A stretch of 64,000 bases of DNA from Candidatus Yanofskyibacteriota bacterium (GCA_016185525.1 JACPNK010000002.1:62001-126000); one strand, 5' to 3'. Positions 39,130-47,345 are shown, numbered from the stretch's first letter. The notes: generated from the sequence alone by a model not told the origin. Translations and numbers: made by a program.

Positions 39130-40207
39130 ATATCGTCCCAAAAACTTTTCTCAAGTTGTCGGGCAGGAGCATGTAACTCAAACTCTTCAAGGCGCTCTTA
39201 AGACCGGTTCTGTGGCCCACGCTTACTTATTTACCGGTCCCAGAGGAACCGGTAAAACTACTATCGCCCGACTTTTGGCGAAAGCAGTTAATTGCGACCG
39301 AGCGGAGAGCGAGGGAGTACTGAGGCCAGAAGGCCGAATGTATGATGCCTGCGGTGTCTGCAGTTTTTGCAAAGAAGTTGAAGAAGGTAAGGCTTTTGAT
39401 TTAGTTGAAATAGATGCCGCTTCCAACAGGGGGATTGAAGAAATCAGAGCTTTGCGCGAAGGAGCCAGATTTGCTTCGGCCAGAGGCAAACACAAAATCT
39501 ATATCATAGACGAATGCCATCAACTAACTAAAGAAGCCTCAAACGCTTTGCTCAAAACTCTTGAAGAGCCGCCGGTCAAAACCATATTCATCTTAGCCAC
39601 AACTGAAGCTTCCAAAGTCCTGCCGACCATCGCTTCCAGAACCCAAAGATTTGATTTTAAGAAACTTAACTCCGAACAAATTGTCGCGAAACTCCAGAAC
39701 ATCAGCTTTACGGAAAAAATAGATATAGATAAAAATATCTTGCTTCTCATTGCCGAACAATCCGAAGGCTCTTTGCGCGACGCTGAAAGCAGTCTTTCAA
39801 AACTAGTTGCTTTCAGAGGCAACAAAATTGACGAGGAAGCGGTTAAAGAAATTCTCGGTTTTATACCCGAAAATATATTTTTTGATTTTTTTCAGATGGT
39901 TAAAGACAAAAAAAAGTCAGAGGCCGTTTCTTTGATTAACAACTTGTACGAGTCAGGTTTGGATTTAGATAATTTTGTCAAAGGTTTGCTTGGTTATATC
40001 AGAAAAATTTTAATTGCCCGCGCCTCCGGTTCTAATTTAAACAGGGCAAATCCAAACGAAAGAATACAGGCTTTAGCTGCCAGTTTTGATAGCAAGTATA
40101 TTTTCCGTCTTTTTGGGTCTTTTATGCGTGCCCAGCAGGAAATGAAAATTTCTCCCATTCCGCAATTACCTCTAGAGATAGCGGTAGTGGAGTTAACCGA
40201 AGATTAG
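39113..40207 (+). CDS. dnaX: DNA polymerase III gamma subunit (DnaX)
   Basis: A 364-residue clamp-loader ATPase. MVLYRKYRPKNFSQVVGQEH is the standard DnaX start (ATG 39113). Walker A GPRGTGKTT, zinc module CGVCSFC plus an upstream Cys, Walker B IYIIDECHQLT, and SRTQRFDF sensor region are all clear. It lacks the long tau C-terminus, so it is gamma-like. Between the first zinc Cys and CGVC there is an extra segment (RAESEGVLRPEGRMYDA) encoded by a repeat-like sequence at about 39299-39347. Confidence 0.94.
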   Translation: MVLYRKYRPKNFSQVVGQEHVTQTLQGALKTGSVAHAYLFTGPRGTGKTTIARLLAKAVNCDRAESEGVLRPEGRMYDACGVCSFCKEVEEGKAFDLVEIDAASNRGIEEIRALREGARFASARGKHKIYIIDECHQLTKEASNALLKTLEEPPVKTIFILATTEASKVLPTIASRTQRFDFKKLNSEQIVAKLQNISFTEKIDIDKNILLLIAEQSEGSLRDAESSLSKLVAFRGNKIDEEAVKEILGFIPENIFFDFFQMVKDKKKSEAVSLINNLYESGLDLDNFVKGLLGYIRKILIARASGSNLNRANPNERIQALAASFDSKYIFRLFGSFMRAQQEMKISPIPQLPLEIAVVELTED

Positions 40208-40208
40208 T

Positions 40209-41369
40209 ATGTCTAACATAATTCTTCTTGGCCTAACTTCTCTTTTTGCCGATTTTTCTTCGGAAATTATTATTCCTTTACTGCCGCTGTTTATAAATTC
40301 TCTGGGCGGCGCCGGTTTGGCGATAGGTTTGATTTCCGGAGTCGGCGATGCCGTAGCCGCAATTTTAAAAGTAACTTCCGGACGCTGGGCGGACAAAACT
40401 AAAACTTACAAAAAATTTGTCATTTGGGGCTATGGTTTTTCTTCTTTAGCCAAATTTGTTTTTCCTCTGGCGGCGAGCTGGCAGCACGTTTTAGGAGCGA
40501 GAGCCGTGGAAAGAATCGGTAAAGGCTTCCGCGACGCTCCAAGAGACGCCATTGTTTCCGAATCCTTGCCTCAAGAGAAAAGAGGCAGCGGTTTCGGTCT
40601 TCAGCGGGCGATGGACAGTTTGGGAGCCATTCTCGGTTCTTTGACCGTTTTGTTTTTGGTTTGGAAATTTGACTTGAGTTTTAAACTGATTTTTCTTCTG
40701 GCGGCTTTTATCGGCTTGCTGTCGGTGGTTCCCGTCTTTTTCGTGAAAGAACCGAAAACTTTAAAAAGCCGCCAGCTTAAAAACCACCATAGTTTTTTTA
40801 AAATCAAACTCCCCAAAACTCTCAAGAGGTTTGTGATTATTTCAACTATTTTTTCTCTGGGAAATTTCAGTTTTATGTTCTTAATCTTGAGAACGCAGAA
40901 CTTTTTGGGCAGTTCCAACTTTAAGGCCGGCTTAATCCTGACGCTCCTGCTTTATATATTTTTTAACATTTTTGATACTGTTTTTTCCCAGCCAGCGGGC
41001 AAACTGTCAGACAAAATAGGCCGGAAAAAAGTTATTCTTGGCGCTTACATTTTTCTGTCTTTAACTTTTGCCGGTTTCCTTCTGGCAAAGTCTTTTTGGG
41101 TTTTTCTTTTTCTCTTTCCGATTTACGGCTTATTCAAAGCTTGCATAGACGCTTCTCAAAAATCTTTTGTTTCAGACCTGTCGCCAACTGAAATACGGGC
41201 AACGGCCCTAGGGCTGTTTGAGGCTTCCACTGGCTTGGCTTTAATCCCCGGAGGCATAATTGCCGGTTTGCTTTGGAACGCCAACCCGAATTTTCTTTTC
41301 GCTTACGGTTTGACAATAAGCCTTTTGTCTTTCTTTTTACTCAAAAATATGGTAAAAATTAAGGTTTAG
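40209..41369 (+). CDS. MFS transporter
   Basis: A 386-residue membrane protein with twelve predicted helices in two halves. The loop after TM2 reads SGRWADKTKTYKKFVIWGYG, a variant of the MFS G-x-x-x-D-R-x-G-R motif, and the second half has QPAGKLSDKIGRKKVILGAY. GLQRAMDSLGAILGSLTVLF and FRDAPRDAIVSES place it near drug/sugar MFS exporters found in CPR. Starts 1 bp after dnaX ends. Confidence 0.88.
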   Translation: MSNIILLGLTSLFADFSSEIIIPLLPLFINSLGGAGLAIGLISGVGDAVAAILKVTSGRWADKTKTYKKFVIWGYGFSSLAKFVFPLAASWQHVLGARAVERIGKGFRDAPRDAIVSESLPQEKRGSGFGLQRAMDSLGAILGSLTVLFLVWKFDLSFKLIFLLAAFIGLLSVVPVFFVKEPKTLKSRQLKNHHSFFKIKLPKTLKRFVIISTIFSLGNFSFMFLILRTQNFLGSSNFKAGLILTLLLYIFFNIFDTVFSQPAGKLSDKIGRKKVILGAYIFLSLTFAGFLLAKSFWVFLFLFPIYGLFKACIDASQKSFVSDLSPTEIRATALGLFEASTGLALIPGGIIAGLLWNANPNFLFAYGLTISLLSFFLLKNMVKIKV

Positions 41370-41371
41370 TT

Positions 41372-41442
41372 TGCCGGGTGGTGAAGCGGTATCACGCCTG
41401 CCTTTGAAGCAGGAATCCTAGGTCCGACCCCTAGCCCGGCAG
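41372..41442 (+). tRNA. tRNA-Gln (anticodon UUG)
   Basis: 71 nt forming a full cloverleaf: acceptor TGCCGGG/CCCGGCA, anticodon stem CCTGC/GCAGG with loop CTTTGAA (anticodon TTG), T arm CTAGG-TCCGACC-CCTAG. U1-A72 and G73 are usual Gln identity features. CCA is not encoded. It lies 2 bp after the MFS gene and 2 bp before the methyltransferase, at the boundary to the accessory island. Confidence 0.95.
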
Positions 41443-41444
41443 CA

Positions 41445-42197
41445 ATGAAATTCCCAAAAGATTTTATAAATAAGATTGTCTGCGGTGATGTTTTAGATGT
41501 GATGAGGCAGATCCCGGACGGCTCTATTGATTTAGTAATTACTTCACCGCCGTATAATCTCAAGAACTCTACCGGCAATGGCATGAAAGACGGGCGCGGC
41601 GGTAAATGGGCGAACGCCGCATTACAAAAAGGTTATTCTCATCATAACGATAATATGCCTCACGAAGAATATGTTAAGTGGCAAAAGGATTGTCTTACAG
41701 AAATGATGCGGATTATTCCGGACCACGGCGCAATCTTTTATAACCACAAGAGACGCGTTCAGGACGGCATATTACAGGATCGCCAAGATATAGTGAGTGG
41801 TTTTCCGGTACGCCAAATTATAATTTGGAAGCGTAAGGGTGGGTTCAACTTTAATCCCGGTTATTTTCTTCCCATTCACGAAGTTATTTATCTTATCGCA
41901 AAGCCAAAGTTTCAACTTGTCCCTAAAGCCAATGCCCATGGTGATGTCTGGGAATTTACGCAAGAAATGAAAAATAAACATCCGGCTGCTTTTCCGGTTG
42001 ATTTAATTGACCGGATTGTTTCATCTACTAATGCCCAAACTATTTTAGACCCCTTCATTGGCTCCGGTACTACGGCAATCTCCGCTATCAATTATAAAAG
42101 AAATTATATTGGGATTGAGATTTCTCCCGAATACTGTAAAATGGCACAACAAAGGATTAAAGGCCATAAATCTCAAGACCCCTTTTTATTACAATGA
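41445..42197 (+). CDS. Type II DNA methyltransferase, N4-cytosine type
   Basis: A 250-residue methyltransferase. Catalytic motif IV is TSPPYNL (about 33-39), where SPPY is typical of N4-cytosine enzymes; the AdoMet motif I follows later (ILDPFIGSGTTAISAI, about 202-217), giving the beta-class order IV...I. It protects DNA against the adjacent nuclease: they overlap by 4 bp (ATGA). MvaI/BcnI-type systems also use N4-cytosine methylation, which supports the pairing. Confidence 0.9.
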   Translation: MKFPKDFINKIVCGDVLDVMRQIPDGSIDLVITSPPYNLKNSTGNGMKDGRGGKWANAALQKGYSHHNDNMPHEEYVKWQKDCLTEMMRIIPDHGAIFYNHKRRVQDGILQDRQDIVSGFPVRQIIIWKRKGGFNFNPGYFLPIHEVIYLIAKPKFQLVPKANAHGDVWEFTQEMKNKHPAAFPVDLIDRIVSSTNAQTILDPFIGSGTTAISAINYKRNYIGIEISPEYCKMAQQRIKGHKSQDPFLLQ

Positions 42198-42991
42198 AAA
42201 AAGAACCAGTTATTTATACAAAACCGGCGCTTATAAAAAAGCTCAAAGAAATTGCCGCTCTGGGTTGGATTAAGAATGCTCGTCATGGCAATCAGGGCGG
42301 TGTTGGAAATACTTTAGAAGATTTGCTTGGTATAGAGGAAAACAATTTACCGATTCCCAACGCGGCCGAATGGGAGCTAAAGACACAAAGATTAAATTCC
42401 GGCTCTTTGTGTACTCTTTTTCATATGGAGCCATCGCCAAGGGCTATTGGATTTGTTCCAAAAGTCCTTTTGCCTAAATATGGCTGGGCTCATCAGGAGG
42501 ACGGTAAAAAATATGCTAAAGGAGAGCTAAGTTTCCGATTGACTATCCACGGTCTTTCTAGGAGCGATCGCGGATTCATGGTTAAGATAGACCGGGCGGA
42601 AAAAAGGGTATTAATCTCCTTTAATTCTAAAAGTGTAGATGTGCGGCACAAGAAATGGCTTAAATCAGTTGAGAAGCGTATAGGGTTAGGCGAATTAAAC
42701 CCGCAACCCTATTGGGGGTTTGACGATTTAGAGCATAAAGCCGGCACTAAACTACTAAATGCTTTTTATGTTCAGGCCGAAGTTAAAAAGATACGAGGCA
42801 AAGAATATTACAAATATAGTAAGGTTATGATGTTGCAGAAGTTTAGTTTTGAGGGATTTTTGAGGGCCATCGAGGAAGCGCGAATTCTTGTAGATTTTGA
42901 TGCCCGCACCGGCCATAATCACGGGACGAAATTTAGGGTAAGGGAAGATAGTTTGCCGATGTTATATCAGAAAATAACTACCATATTATGA
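42194..42991 (+). CDS. Restriction endonuclease, MvaI/BcnI family
   Basis: A 265-residue protein matching the MvaI/BcnI family: GNQGGVGNTLEDLLGI with acidic residues, then NAAEWELKTQRLNSGSLCTL holding the E-x-K catalytic pair (about 61 and 63), and TLFHMEPSPRA. MvaI and BcnI are monomers that cut CCWGG and CCSGG; the site here cannot be read from the sequence. It overlaps the methyltransferase by 4 bp and the next membrane protein by 4 bp. Confidence 0.88.
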   Translation: MKKEPVIYTKPALIKKLKEIAALGWIKNARHGNQGGVGNTLEDLLGIEENNLPIPNAAEWELKTQRLNSGSLCTLFHMEPSPRAIGFVPKVLLPKYGWAHQEDGKKYAKGELSFRLTIHGLSRSDRGFMVKIDRAEKRVLISFNSKSVDVRHKKWLKSVEKRIGLGELNPQPYWGFDDLEHKAGTKLLNAFYVQAEVKKIRGKEYYKYSKVMMLQKFSFEGFLRAIEEARILVDFDARTGHNHGTKFRVREDSLPMLYQKITTIL

Positions 42992-43719
42992 AAAACATAA
43001 AAGAATCCAAACCCTGGAAAGTTGGTAAAAAGGTGAACGACTTCTTACTTCACTGGATTGGTTTTGATTTAATCATCTTCTTCATTTTGGTTGTATTGAG
43101 TGCTATCTTTATTTATTTTGATCCTCGGTCTGATTTTAATAAACTCGCCGTTTCTTTAATTCTTTTGACAACGGCATTATCACTTATTCAATATACCAAA
43201 GAGACACACAGGCTTAGGCTTTCAAATAAATGGCTCCTCGATAGCAACGATAAATCAAACAGTATAGCAGTAAGGCCGATACTTGCACCACGTTTTTTAG
43301 AGACAAATTACGGTACTTCTAATTATATTTCGATTAATCTAAAGAATGTAGGAGGAGGGGTTGCGAAGAATATCCACTGGAGTATTAAATCAAATAAAGA
43401 TTCAGATGTTCTGGCCGATAAAGATTTGTTTTGGAGGGATTTGAACAAAGACTTATTACCTAAACTTTGGCCTAACTTTGGGTATAGACTAACAATGTTC
43501 AAGAAAATGAATTATGACAATCTGTGGAAATCCATTCTTGTCGTTAAGTATGATTGGGAATTTGGGAACAACGAAACTGAAACTTTTCCGTTAGACCTAG
43601 ATTATTACACATCCTCTGACTTATCCGGAAATGTCTTGGAAATGTTGGACGATGTCTGGGTTCATGGAAAAATTAGAGAAATTGCAATTCAGCGCATTGA
43701 ATCACAGTCAAAGGAATAA
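42988..43719 (+). CDS. Membrane protein coupled to the restriction-modification genes
   Basis: A 243-residue protein with two N-terminal membrane helices (LIIFFILVVLSAIFIYF; KLAVSLILLTTALSLIQY) and a soluble, beta-rich domain (YISINLKNVGGGVAKNIHWS). It overlaps the nuclease gene by 4 bp, so it is co-translated with the R-M system. Two-TM proteins with such Ig-like tails are found near defence genes, but its job is unknown. Confidence 0.7.
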   Translation: MKNIKESKPWKVGKKVNDFLLHWIGFDLIIFFILVVLSAIFIYFDPRSDFNKLAVSLILLTTALSLIQYTKETHRLRLSNKWLLDSNDKSNSIAVRPILAPRFLETNYGTSNYISINLKNVGGGVAKNIHWSIKSNKDSDVLADKDLFWRDLNKDLLPKLWPNFGYRLTMFKKMNYDNLWKSILVVKYDWEFGNNETETFPLDLDYYTSSDLSGNVLEMLDDVWVHGKIREIAIQRIESQSKE

Positions 43720-43742
43720 GGTAAGTTTATCTTTTATAAGAC

Positions 43743-43973
43743 ATGTATATATTTAAATTTGTCTATTCTAATCTAGGTCTTATCCTAAACACACTAGGTA
43801 GTATTTTAGTAGTTGTATCTATTGGTAAATTTCCAGATGGTTTTGGTGGATCAACGACAAGTAATAAAGGTAGAGAATATCACTTTGCCTATGTAACTAG
43901 ACCAACGGGTTTGAGAGCAGGTCTCTTGTTAATAATTCTAGGGTTTATCCTACAGATATTAGAGAAATATTAA
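43743..43973 (+). CDS. Small two-TM membrane protein
   Basis: A 76-residue protein: TM helix (SNLGLILNTLGSILVVVSIG), a polar loop with FPDGFGGSTTSNKGREYHFA, then a second helix (RAGLLLIILGFILQI). The same layout (helix, short loop, helix ending LQ) occurs in many short orphan proteins of mobile islands. Last gene of the R-M unit, 23 bp after its neighbour. Confidence 0.7.
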   Translation: MYIFKFVYSNLGLILNTLGSILVVVSIGKFPDGFGGSTTSNKGREYHFAYVTRPTGLRAGLLLIILGFILQILEKY

Positions 43974-44096
43974 TGTTGTATTAAATAGTTTCTAATGTCA
44001 GTCAGTGCCCGGCAGCCATCCTTCGCCAAGGCTTCGGAATGGCTTTGGCAAAACTTATGAAAGCTACGAACGAGCTGACCACGACGGGTCAAGAAT

Positions 44097-44181
44097 GAAT
44101 ACGCCACCCGGGTGGCGTATTGAGGAGAACGGTATTTGCATTGCCCTTCCGAAATCCGCCAAATGGCAGAAGAAGGAGGGA
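44097..44181. repeat. 85-bp repeat R1 (identical copy at 46451-46535)
   Basis: The 85 bases are identical in both copies by eye. They begin with a 22-bp perfect palindrome centred on CCCGGG (44099-44120, arms ATACGCCACCC). Similarity continues weakly upstream (GACCACGAC at 44078) and TTTTCCGGACC follows both copies at different distance. The open frame here (44005-44235) is probably a by-product of the repeat. Both copies have the same orientation. Confidence 0.9.
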
Positions 44182-44247
44182 CACCTTTTCCGGACCAAAG
44201 GTCGAAGTCAGATTTACGCAGGGTGTTTTAATTGATATACTAGGTCT

Positions 44248-44448
44248 ATGCAAAAAATAGCTACAAAAATTTTCGTCTGGGCGTCCGTCGCTTTCGCCAT
44301 CATCGGAATGCTGATGGTTTTAACCACCTCTCCCACAAGTAACGGTCCGAACGTTATTTTGTTAAAATTTCTGTTCGCGGCTATTATCGTTATTTTGACC
44401 TCATTTGCCTTAAGCATTGCCGGCAAGTATCTAAACGGTAAGTTTTAG
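44248..44448 (+). CDS. Small two-TM membrane protein
   Basis: A 66-residue protein with two hydrophobic helices (KIFVWASVAFAIIGMLMVLT; LLKFLFAAIIVILTSFALSI) joined by the polar turn TSPTSNGPNV and ending in a basic tail. First gene of the cassette between the two 85-bp repeats. Function unknown. Confidence 0.65.
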   Translation: MQKIATKIFVWASVAFAIIGMLMVLTTSPTSNGPNVILLKFLFAAIIVILTSFALSIAGKYLNGKF

Positions 44449-44488
44449 TTCTAATGTGGCCAAGGAAATTAAATTTGTATAATAAGTT

Positions 44489-44590
44489 ATGCGCATAAAC
44501 AAATTTTACAAACTAGTTATTTCAGTTGCGTTGGTCACCGGCGAGAGGCGCGGCATATTTTTCATAGAACAATATGTAAGAATATCATGA
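44489..44590 (+). pseudogene. Possible remnant of a TspO-like protein
   Basis: A 33-codon frame starts MRINKFYKLVISVALVTGE, close to the usual N-terminus of TspO/MBR membrane proteins, but stops after ERRGIFFIEQYVRIS with none of the rest. It ends in an ATGA overlap with the HAD gene. The match is short, so the call is weak. Confidence 0.3.
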
Positions 44591-45213
44591 TAAAAGCATT
44601 GATTTTTGATGTTGGAGGCGTCTTATTTTTAGCTAAAAGCAGAAAAGAAAAAAACCTTTTGTCTTCGTTTAATGAAGCGTGTTTATTGCTGGAGAATTTT
44701 GGGATAGATGTGACAAGCTCTAAAGAAAAACTTACTGGTATTTATAAGAAATCTTCTGGGGGCGATATAACTAGAGAAGAAACACTAGCTCTTATGTCCA
44801 CAGAGCTGGGAGTAACGCAAACGCAGCTAGAAGAATATTTTAGAAGAGTTTATTCAGATAACTCAATAGAGAACAAAGAACTCTATGGCCATATATTAAA
44901 ATTTAAAAAAGATGGACTTAAGATTGGAATTTTATCTACTCAGTTTCATCTATCCAAAGATGTTTTGGTTCCAGCCAAATACTACGAAAACTTTGATGCT
45001 TTGGTAATATCATGTGACGATAAATTGAAAAAACCCGAAGAGAAATCTTTTATATTAATACTCCGGAGGTTGGGCGTAAAACCAGAAGAGACTATTTTTA
45101 TAGACGATAAGCAAGAAAATTTGGATATCGCTGAAAAATTAGGAATGAAATCCGTCCTATTTAAAAACAACAAGCAATTTTTCTCTAAGCTAAAAAAGTT
45201 TGATATTGAATAA
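44587..45213 (+). CDS. HAD-superfamily hydrolase
   Basis: A 208-residue phosphatase-like protein. Motif I: ALIFDVGGVLF with the nucleophile Asp 8, where the second Asp is replaced by Gly (D-x-G), as in haloacid dehalogenase/phosphatase subfamilies. A helical cap follows; motif II is GILSTQF; motif III Lys in DDKLKKPEEKSF; motif IV FIDDKQENLDIAEKLGM. Substrate unknown. Lies within the repeat-bracketed cassette. Confidence 0.85.
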   Translation: MIKALIFDVGGVLFLAKSRKEKNLLSSFNEACLLLENFGIDVTSSKEKLTGIYKKSSGGDITREETLALMSTELGVTQTQLEEYFRRVYSDNSIENKELYGHILKFKKDGLKIGILSTQFHLSKDVLVPAKYYENFDALVISCDDKLKKPEEKSFILILRRLGVKPEETIFIDDKQENLDIAEKLGMKSVLFKNNKQFFSKLKKFDIE

Positions 45214-45257
45214 TTAGGAAAGAAAAGGCACAGTGTAAAATATGATAATTTGCGCTT

Positions 45258-45671
45258 ATGGTGCATAGTTTAAGTTATTTAATGGAAGCAGAAAAAATCC
45301 AAGATGGCGACTTGGAGGGTTTAGGTATTGAAATTAAAGATAGAACAGCTGACGGCGATCGTATGCTTGTTATACCCGATGACCGGTTGCCCCAATACAT
45401 TGAACTTGTAAAGGATAAACTAACCAATGGCTTTTGGAACGAAATAGTGGGCGAAAAGGACATAATTTTCATTTTCAAGTTTCAAGATGGGCATATTGAA
45501 GAATATAAGCTGTCTCCAGAAAACGAGAGGGAAATAGATAAGCTGTGCGCCGAGTTTAATAATGAACCACCAGATAAAACGACAAATGTTTATAAATACA
45601 TATCAGATAATAAGTTTTATCACGATTTTATGATGGAGCATTACAAAGATATGATTGAGAGAAAGCTATGA
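45258..45671 (+). CDS. Unknown protein, 137 residues
   Basis: Soluble and acidic, with no family recognised. Visible: IVGEKDIIFIFKFQDGHIEE and YKYISDNKFYHDFMMEHYKD. The start may be ATG 45282 (MEAEKIQDGD) rather than 45258. It overlaps the kinase gene by 4 bp, so the two are probably functionally linked. Confidence 0.65.
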   Translation: MVHSLSYLMEAEKIQDGDLEGLGIEIKDRTADGDRMLVIPDDRLPQYIELVKDKLTNGFWNEIVGEKDIIFIFKFQDGHIEEYKLSPENEREIDKLCAEFNNEPPDKTTNVYKYISDNKFYHDFMMEHYKDMIERKL

Positions 45672-46258
45672 AGACCATTTTTATAGGCATTGTTGGTCCA
45701 TCTGGTTCTGGCAAGACAACTCTTTGCAAAAAGCTGAAGTTGTCTAACAAAAATCACGAACACATAAGATTAGATAACTATTTTAAGAACCCTCAGACTT
45801 TTCCACTAAAGAACGGCTTCCGAAACTGGGAAAAACCATCTAACCTTAAATTTGATGTTTTATTGAAGCATTTGAAAGCATTACAAAACGGCAAAGAAGT
45901 TCATACAAAATCGTTTCCCAAGAGAGCAGGAGCTAAACCAACTCCAATAACACTAAAACCTAAACCGATTATCCTTATTGAGGGCTTTATGCTTTTTAAG
46001 GACAAGAGGGTGCGAGATATGCTTGATGTTAAGATTTACCTGGAAATACATCCCGAACTGATGCTTAAACGCCGAGCTATTAGATTCGGAGAAGCTCATA
46101 TAACCGACTATGATACTAAAGTTGCCATTCCAGAATTTTTGAAACACGGCACTACCCAAAAGAAATATGCCGATTATGTGGTTGATGCCACAAGGTCACA
46201 ACCCCAAGTAATTAAAGAGGTTCAAAAAATAATTAACCAAAACCTTACCAACTTCTAA
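45668..46258 (+). CDS. P-loop kinase, uridine/nucleoside-kinase-like
   Basis: A 196-residue protein with Walker A GPSGSGKTT (10-18), HIRLDNYFKNPQTFP (substrate/Asp region as in uridine kinase), LKPKPIILIEGFMLF (Walker B-like), and a lid-like RRAIRFGEAHITDYDTK. The layout fits the uridine kinase/phosphoribulokinase group; the true substrate is not known. It ends the cassette just before the second repeat. Confidence 0.75.
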   Translation: MKTIFIGIVGPSGSGKTTLCKKLKLSNKNHEHIRLDNYFKNPQTFPLKNGFRNWEKPSNLKFDVLLKHLKALQNGKEVHTKSFPKRAGAKPTPITLKPKPIILIEGFMLFKDKRVRDMLDVKIYLEIHPELMLKRRAIRFGEAHITDYDTKVAIPEFLKHGTTQKKYADYVVDATRSQPQVIKEVQKIINQNLTNF

Positions 46259-46269
46259 CAAATCCAAAC

Positions 46270-46317
46270 GGCAGGTACAATTCTATACCTGCCAGTCGGG
46301 CACCGAATGGTACCCGA
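46270..46317. repeat. Two small hairpins after the kinase gene
   Basis: GGCAGGTA/TACCTGCC (46270-46293), then TCGGG-ACC-GAAT-GGT-CCCGA (46296-46317). The ACC-GAAT-GGT tip is the same as in the hairpin at 7080-7097, with different stem bases. The rest of 46318-46450 holds no gene that I can support. Confidence 0.6.
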
Positions 46318-46450
46318 TGATGAAGGGCCGGTTATGCCCATAATTGAGGTTCTAATATCGTCCAAGAAACGCAGCAGTCCCGTGACAGGCTTTGCCCGTC
46401 CATAGCCCCTTGACGAAGGAGGGTTCTTGCGACCACGACCTGTCAAAAAC

Positions 46451-46535
46451 GAATACGCCACCCGGGTGGCGTATTGAGGAGAACGGTATTTGCATTGCCC
46501 TTCCGAAATCCGCCAAATGGCAGAAGAAGGAGGGA
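46451..46535. repeat. 85-bp repeat R2 (identical copy at 44097-44181)
   Basis: Same 85 bases as R1, including the palindrome centred on CCCGGG (46453-46474). The two copies bracket 44182-46450. The open frame 46392-46607 crosses it but shares only the repeat-encoded stretch with the R1 frame, so I do not call it a gene. Confidence 0.9.
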
Positions 46536-46632
46536 TGTTTTTCAATTCAACGATGGGGGATGGGGGCAACCGGCCCAGCAACAAGAACGGCGTTTTCCGG
46601 ACCGTAGCATAAAGCGGGCCTGTGGATAATCG

Positions 46633-46662
46633 TTGACTTTAATTGTTTAGGTATGATAGTAT
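46633..46662 (+). promoter_or_regulatory. Promoter of the small RNA
   Basis: TTGACT (46633-46638) and TAGTAT (46657-46662), 18-nt spacer, a few bases before the structured RNA. Confidence 0.6.
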
Positions 46663-46667
46663 ATGAG

Positions 46668-46757
46668 TGTGCTTGTGGGCGAAAGCCCCGTTCAGCTAAG
46701 GAACACCTAAGCTGAAGGCAGGCACAACAAAAACACCGCTTTAAGCGGTATTTTTGT
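46668..46757 (+). ncRNA. Candidate small structured RNA (three-way junction plus terminator)
   Basis: About 90 nt with a closing stem TGTGCTTG/CAGGCACA (46668-46675 and 46719-46726; one G.T), a GNRA-capped hairpin GGGC-GAAA-GCCC, and a long hairpin TTCAGCT-AGG-AACA-CCT-AGCTGAA with one mismatch. It ends with the terminator ACCGC-TTTAA-GCGGT plus TTTTTG. Promoter, compact fold and terminator make it a stand-alone RNA. It does not match tmRNA, SRP RNA, hammerhead or twister motifs that I can recall. It has no coding frame. Confidence 0.65.
46735..46757. terminator. Terminator, probably used from both sides
   Basis: ACCGCTT-T-AAGCGGT followed by ATTTTTG on the plus strand and by TGTTTTTGTTG on the minus strand. 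It separates the small RNA from the convergent minus-strand gene at 46757. Confidence 0.75.
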
Positions 46758-47218
46758 TACTCATCTTCAATTCCTTCAGTAAAAAGCTTCTGGCCATTTT
46801 TAAGCTTAGAGTATGGCATTACACTCCAAAATATAATATTGCCATCACCAACCCTTCTCAATACTGTTCTTATCTTAATTTGATTTTCTCCGACTATAGC
46901 CACAAATCCCCAGTAGGCAATGTTCTTTGTTTTTGAAAAACCGTCCCTTCCCTTCTTTCCAATTTCTACTAAACCTCTCCTAAACTCCTGCAATGTTCCG
47001 GCGTTTTTAATAATCTGAATAGCCAACGGTAATAAACTAAATTTCAGTAGCTGTTCCTTTTTGTCTCTTTCTCTTCGTGCTGAGAACTGGAGATGGTGAA
47101 ATCCATCAGAATTGAAGATAACCTGACTTTTAAGATAAGGATTGGAAATGCTCTTTTGCTTGTTATATATTGTTCTTGCCTTTTCTTTTCGTTGATTGAA
47201 ATATTCAACATCATCCAT
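46757..47218 (-). CDS. Possible nuclease-toxin-like protein (Barnase/EndoU/RelE-like group)
   Basis: A 153-residue basic protein. FNSDGFHHLQFSARRERDKK carries adjacent His residues, and IKIRTVLRRVGDGNIIFWSV with its Arg run and terminal Ser resembles the C-terminal half of phage-associated Barnase-EndoU-ColicinE5/D-RelE-like nucleases. This is from memory of the pattern and is not certain. It stands alone in an accessory region, convergent with the small RNA; no antitoxin-like partner gene is visible. Confidence 0.5.
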   Translation of the reverse strand: MDDVEYFNQRKEKARTIYNKQKSISNPYLKSQVIFNSDGFHHLQFSARRERDKKEQLLKFSLLPLAIQIIKNAGTLQEFRRGLVEIGKKGRDGFSKTKNIAYWGFVAIVGENQIKIRTVLRRVGDGNIIFWSVMPYSKLKNGQKLFTEGIEDE

Positions 47219-47345
47219 ATCTAAGGATATTAGCTTATTTTATCTAAAACACAACCAATCGTACCACTAAAGAAAGAATATTCTTGACTTGAAAAAGAAG
47301 GTTTTTGGTTTCGGCTTAATTTTTGTTAGAATAGACGCGTCCCAC

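Noticed and set aside
44005..44235. 76-residue open frame across repeat R1 (and the similar frame 46392-46607 across R2)
   Set aside because: The two frames agree only within the identical 85-bp repeat; flanking residues differ, so the likeness comes from the DNA repeat rather than from protein conservation.
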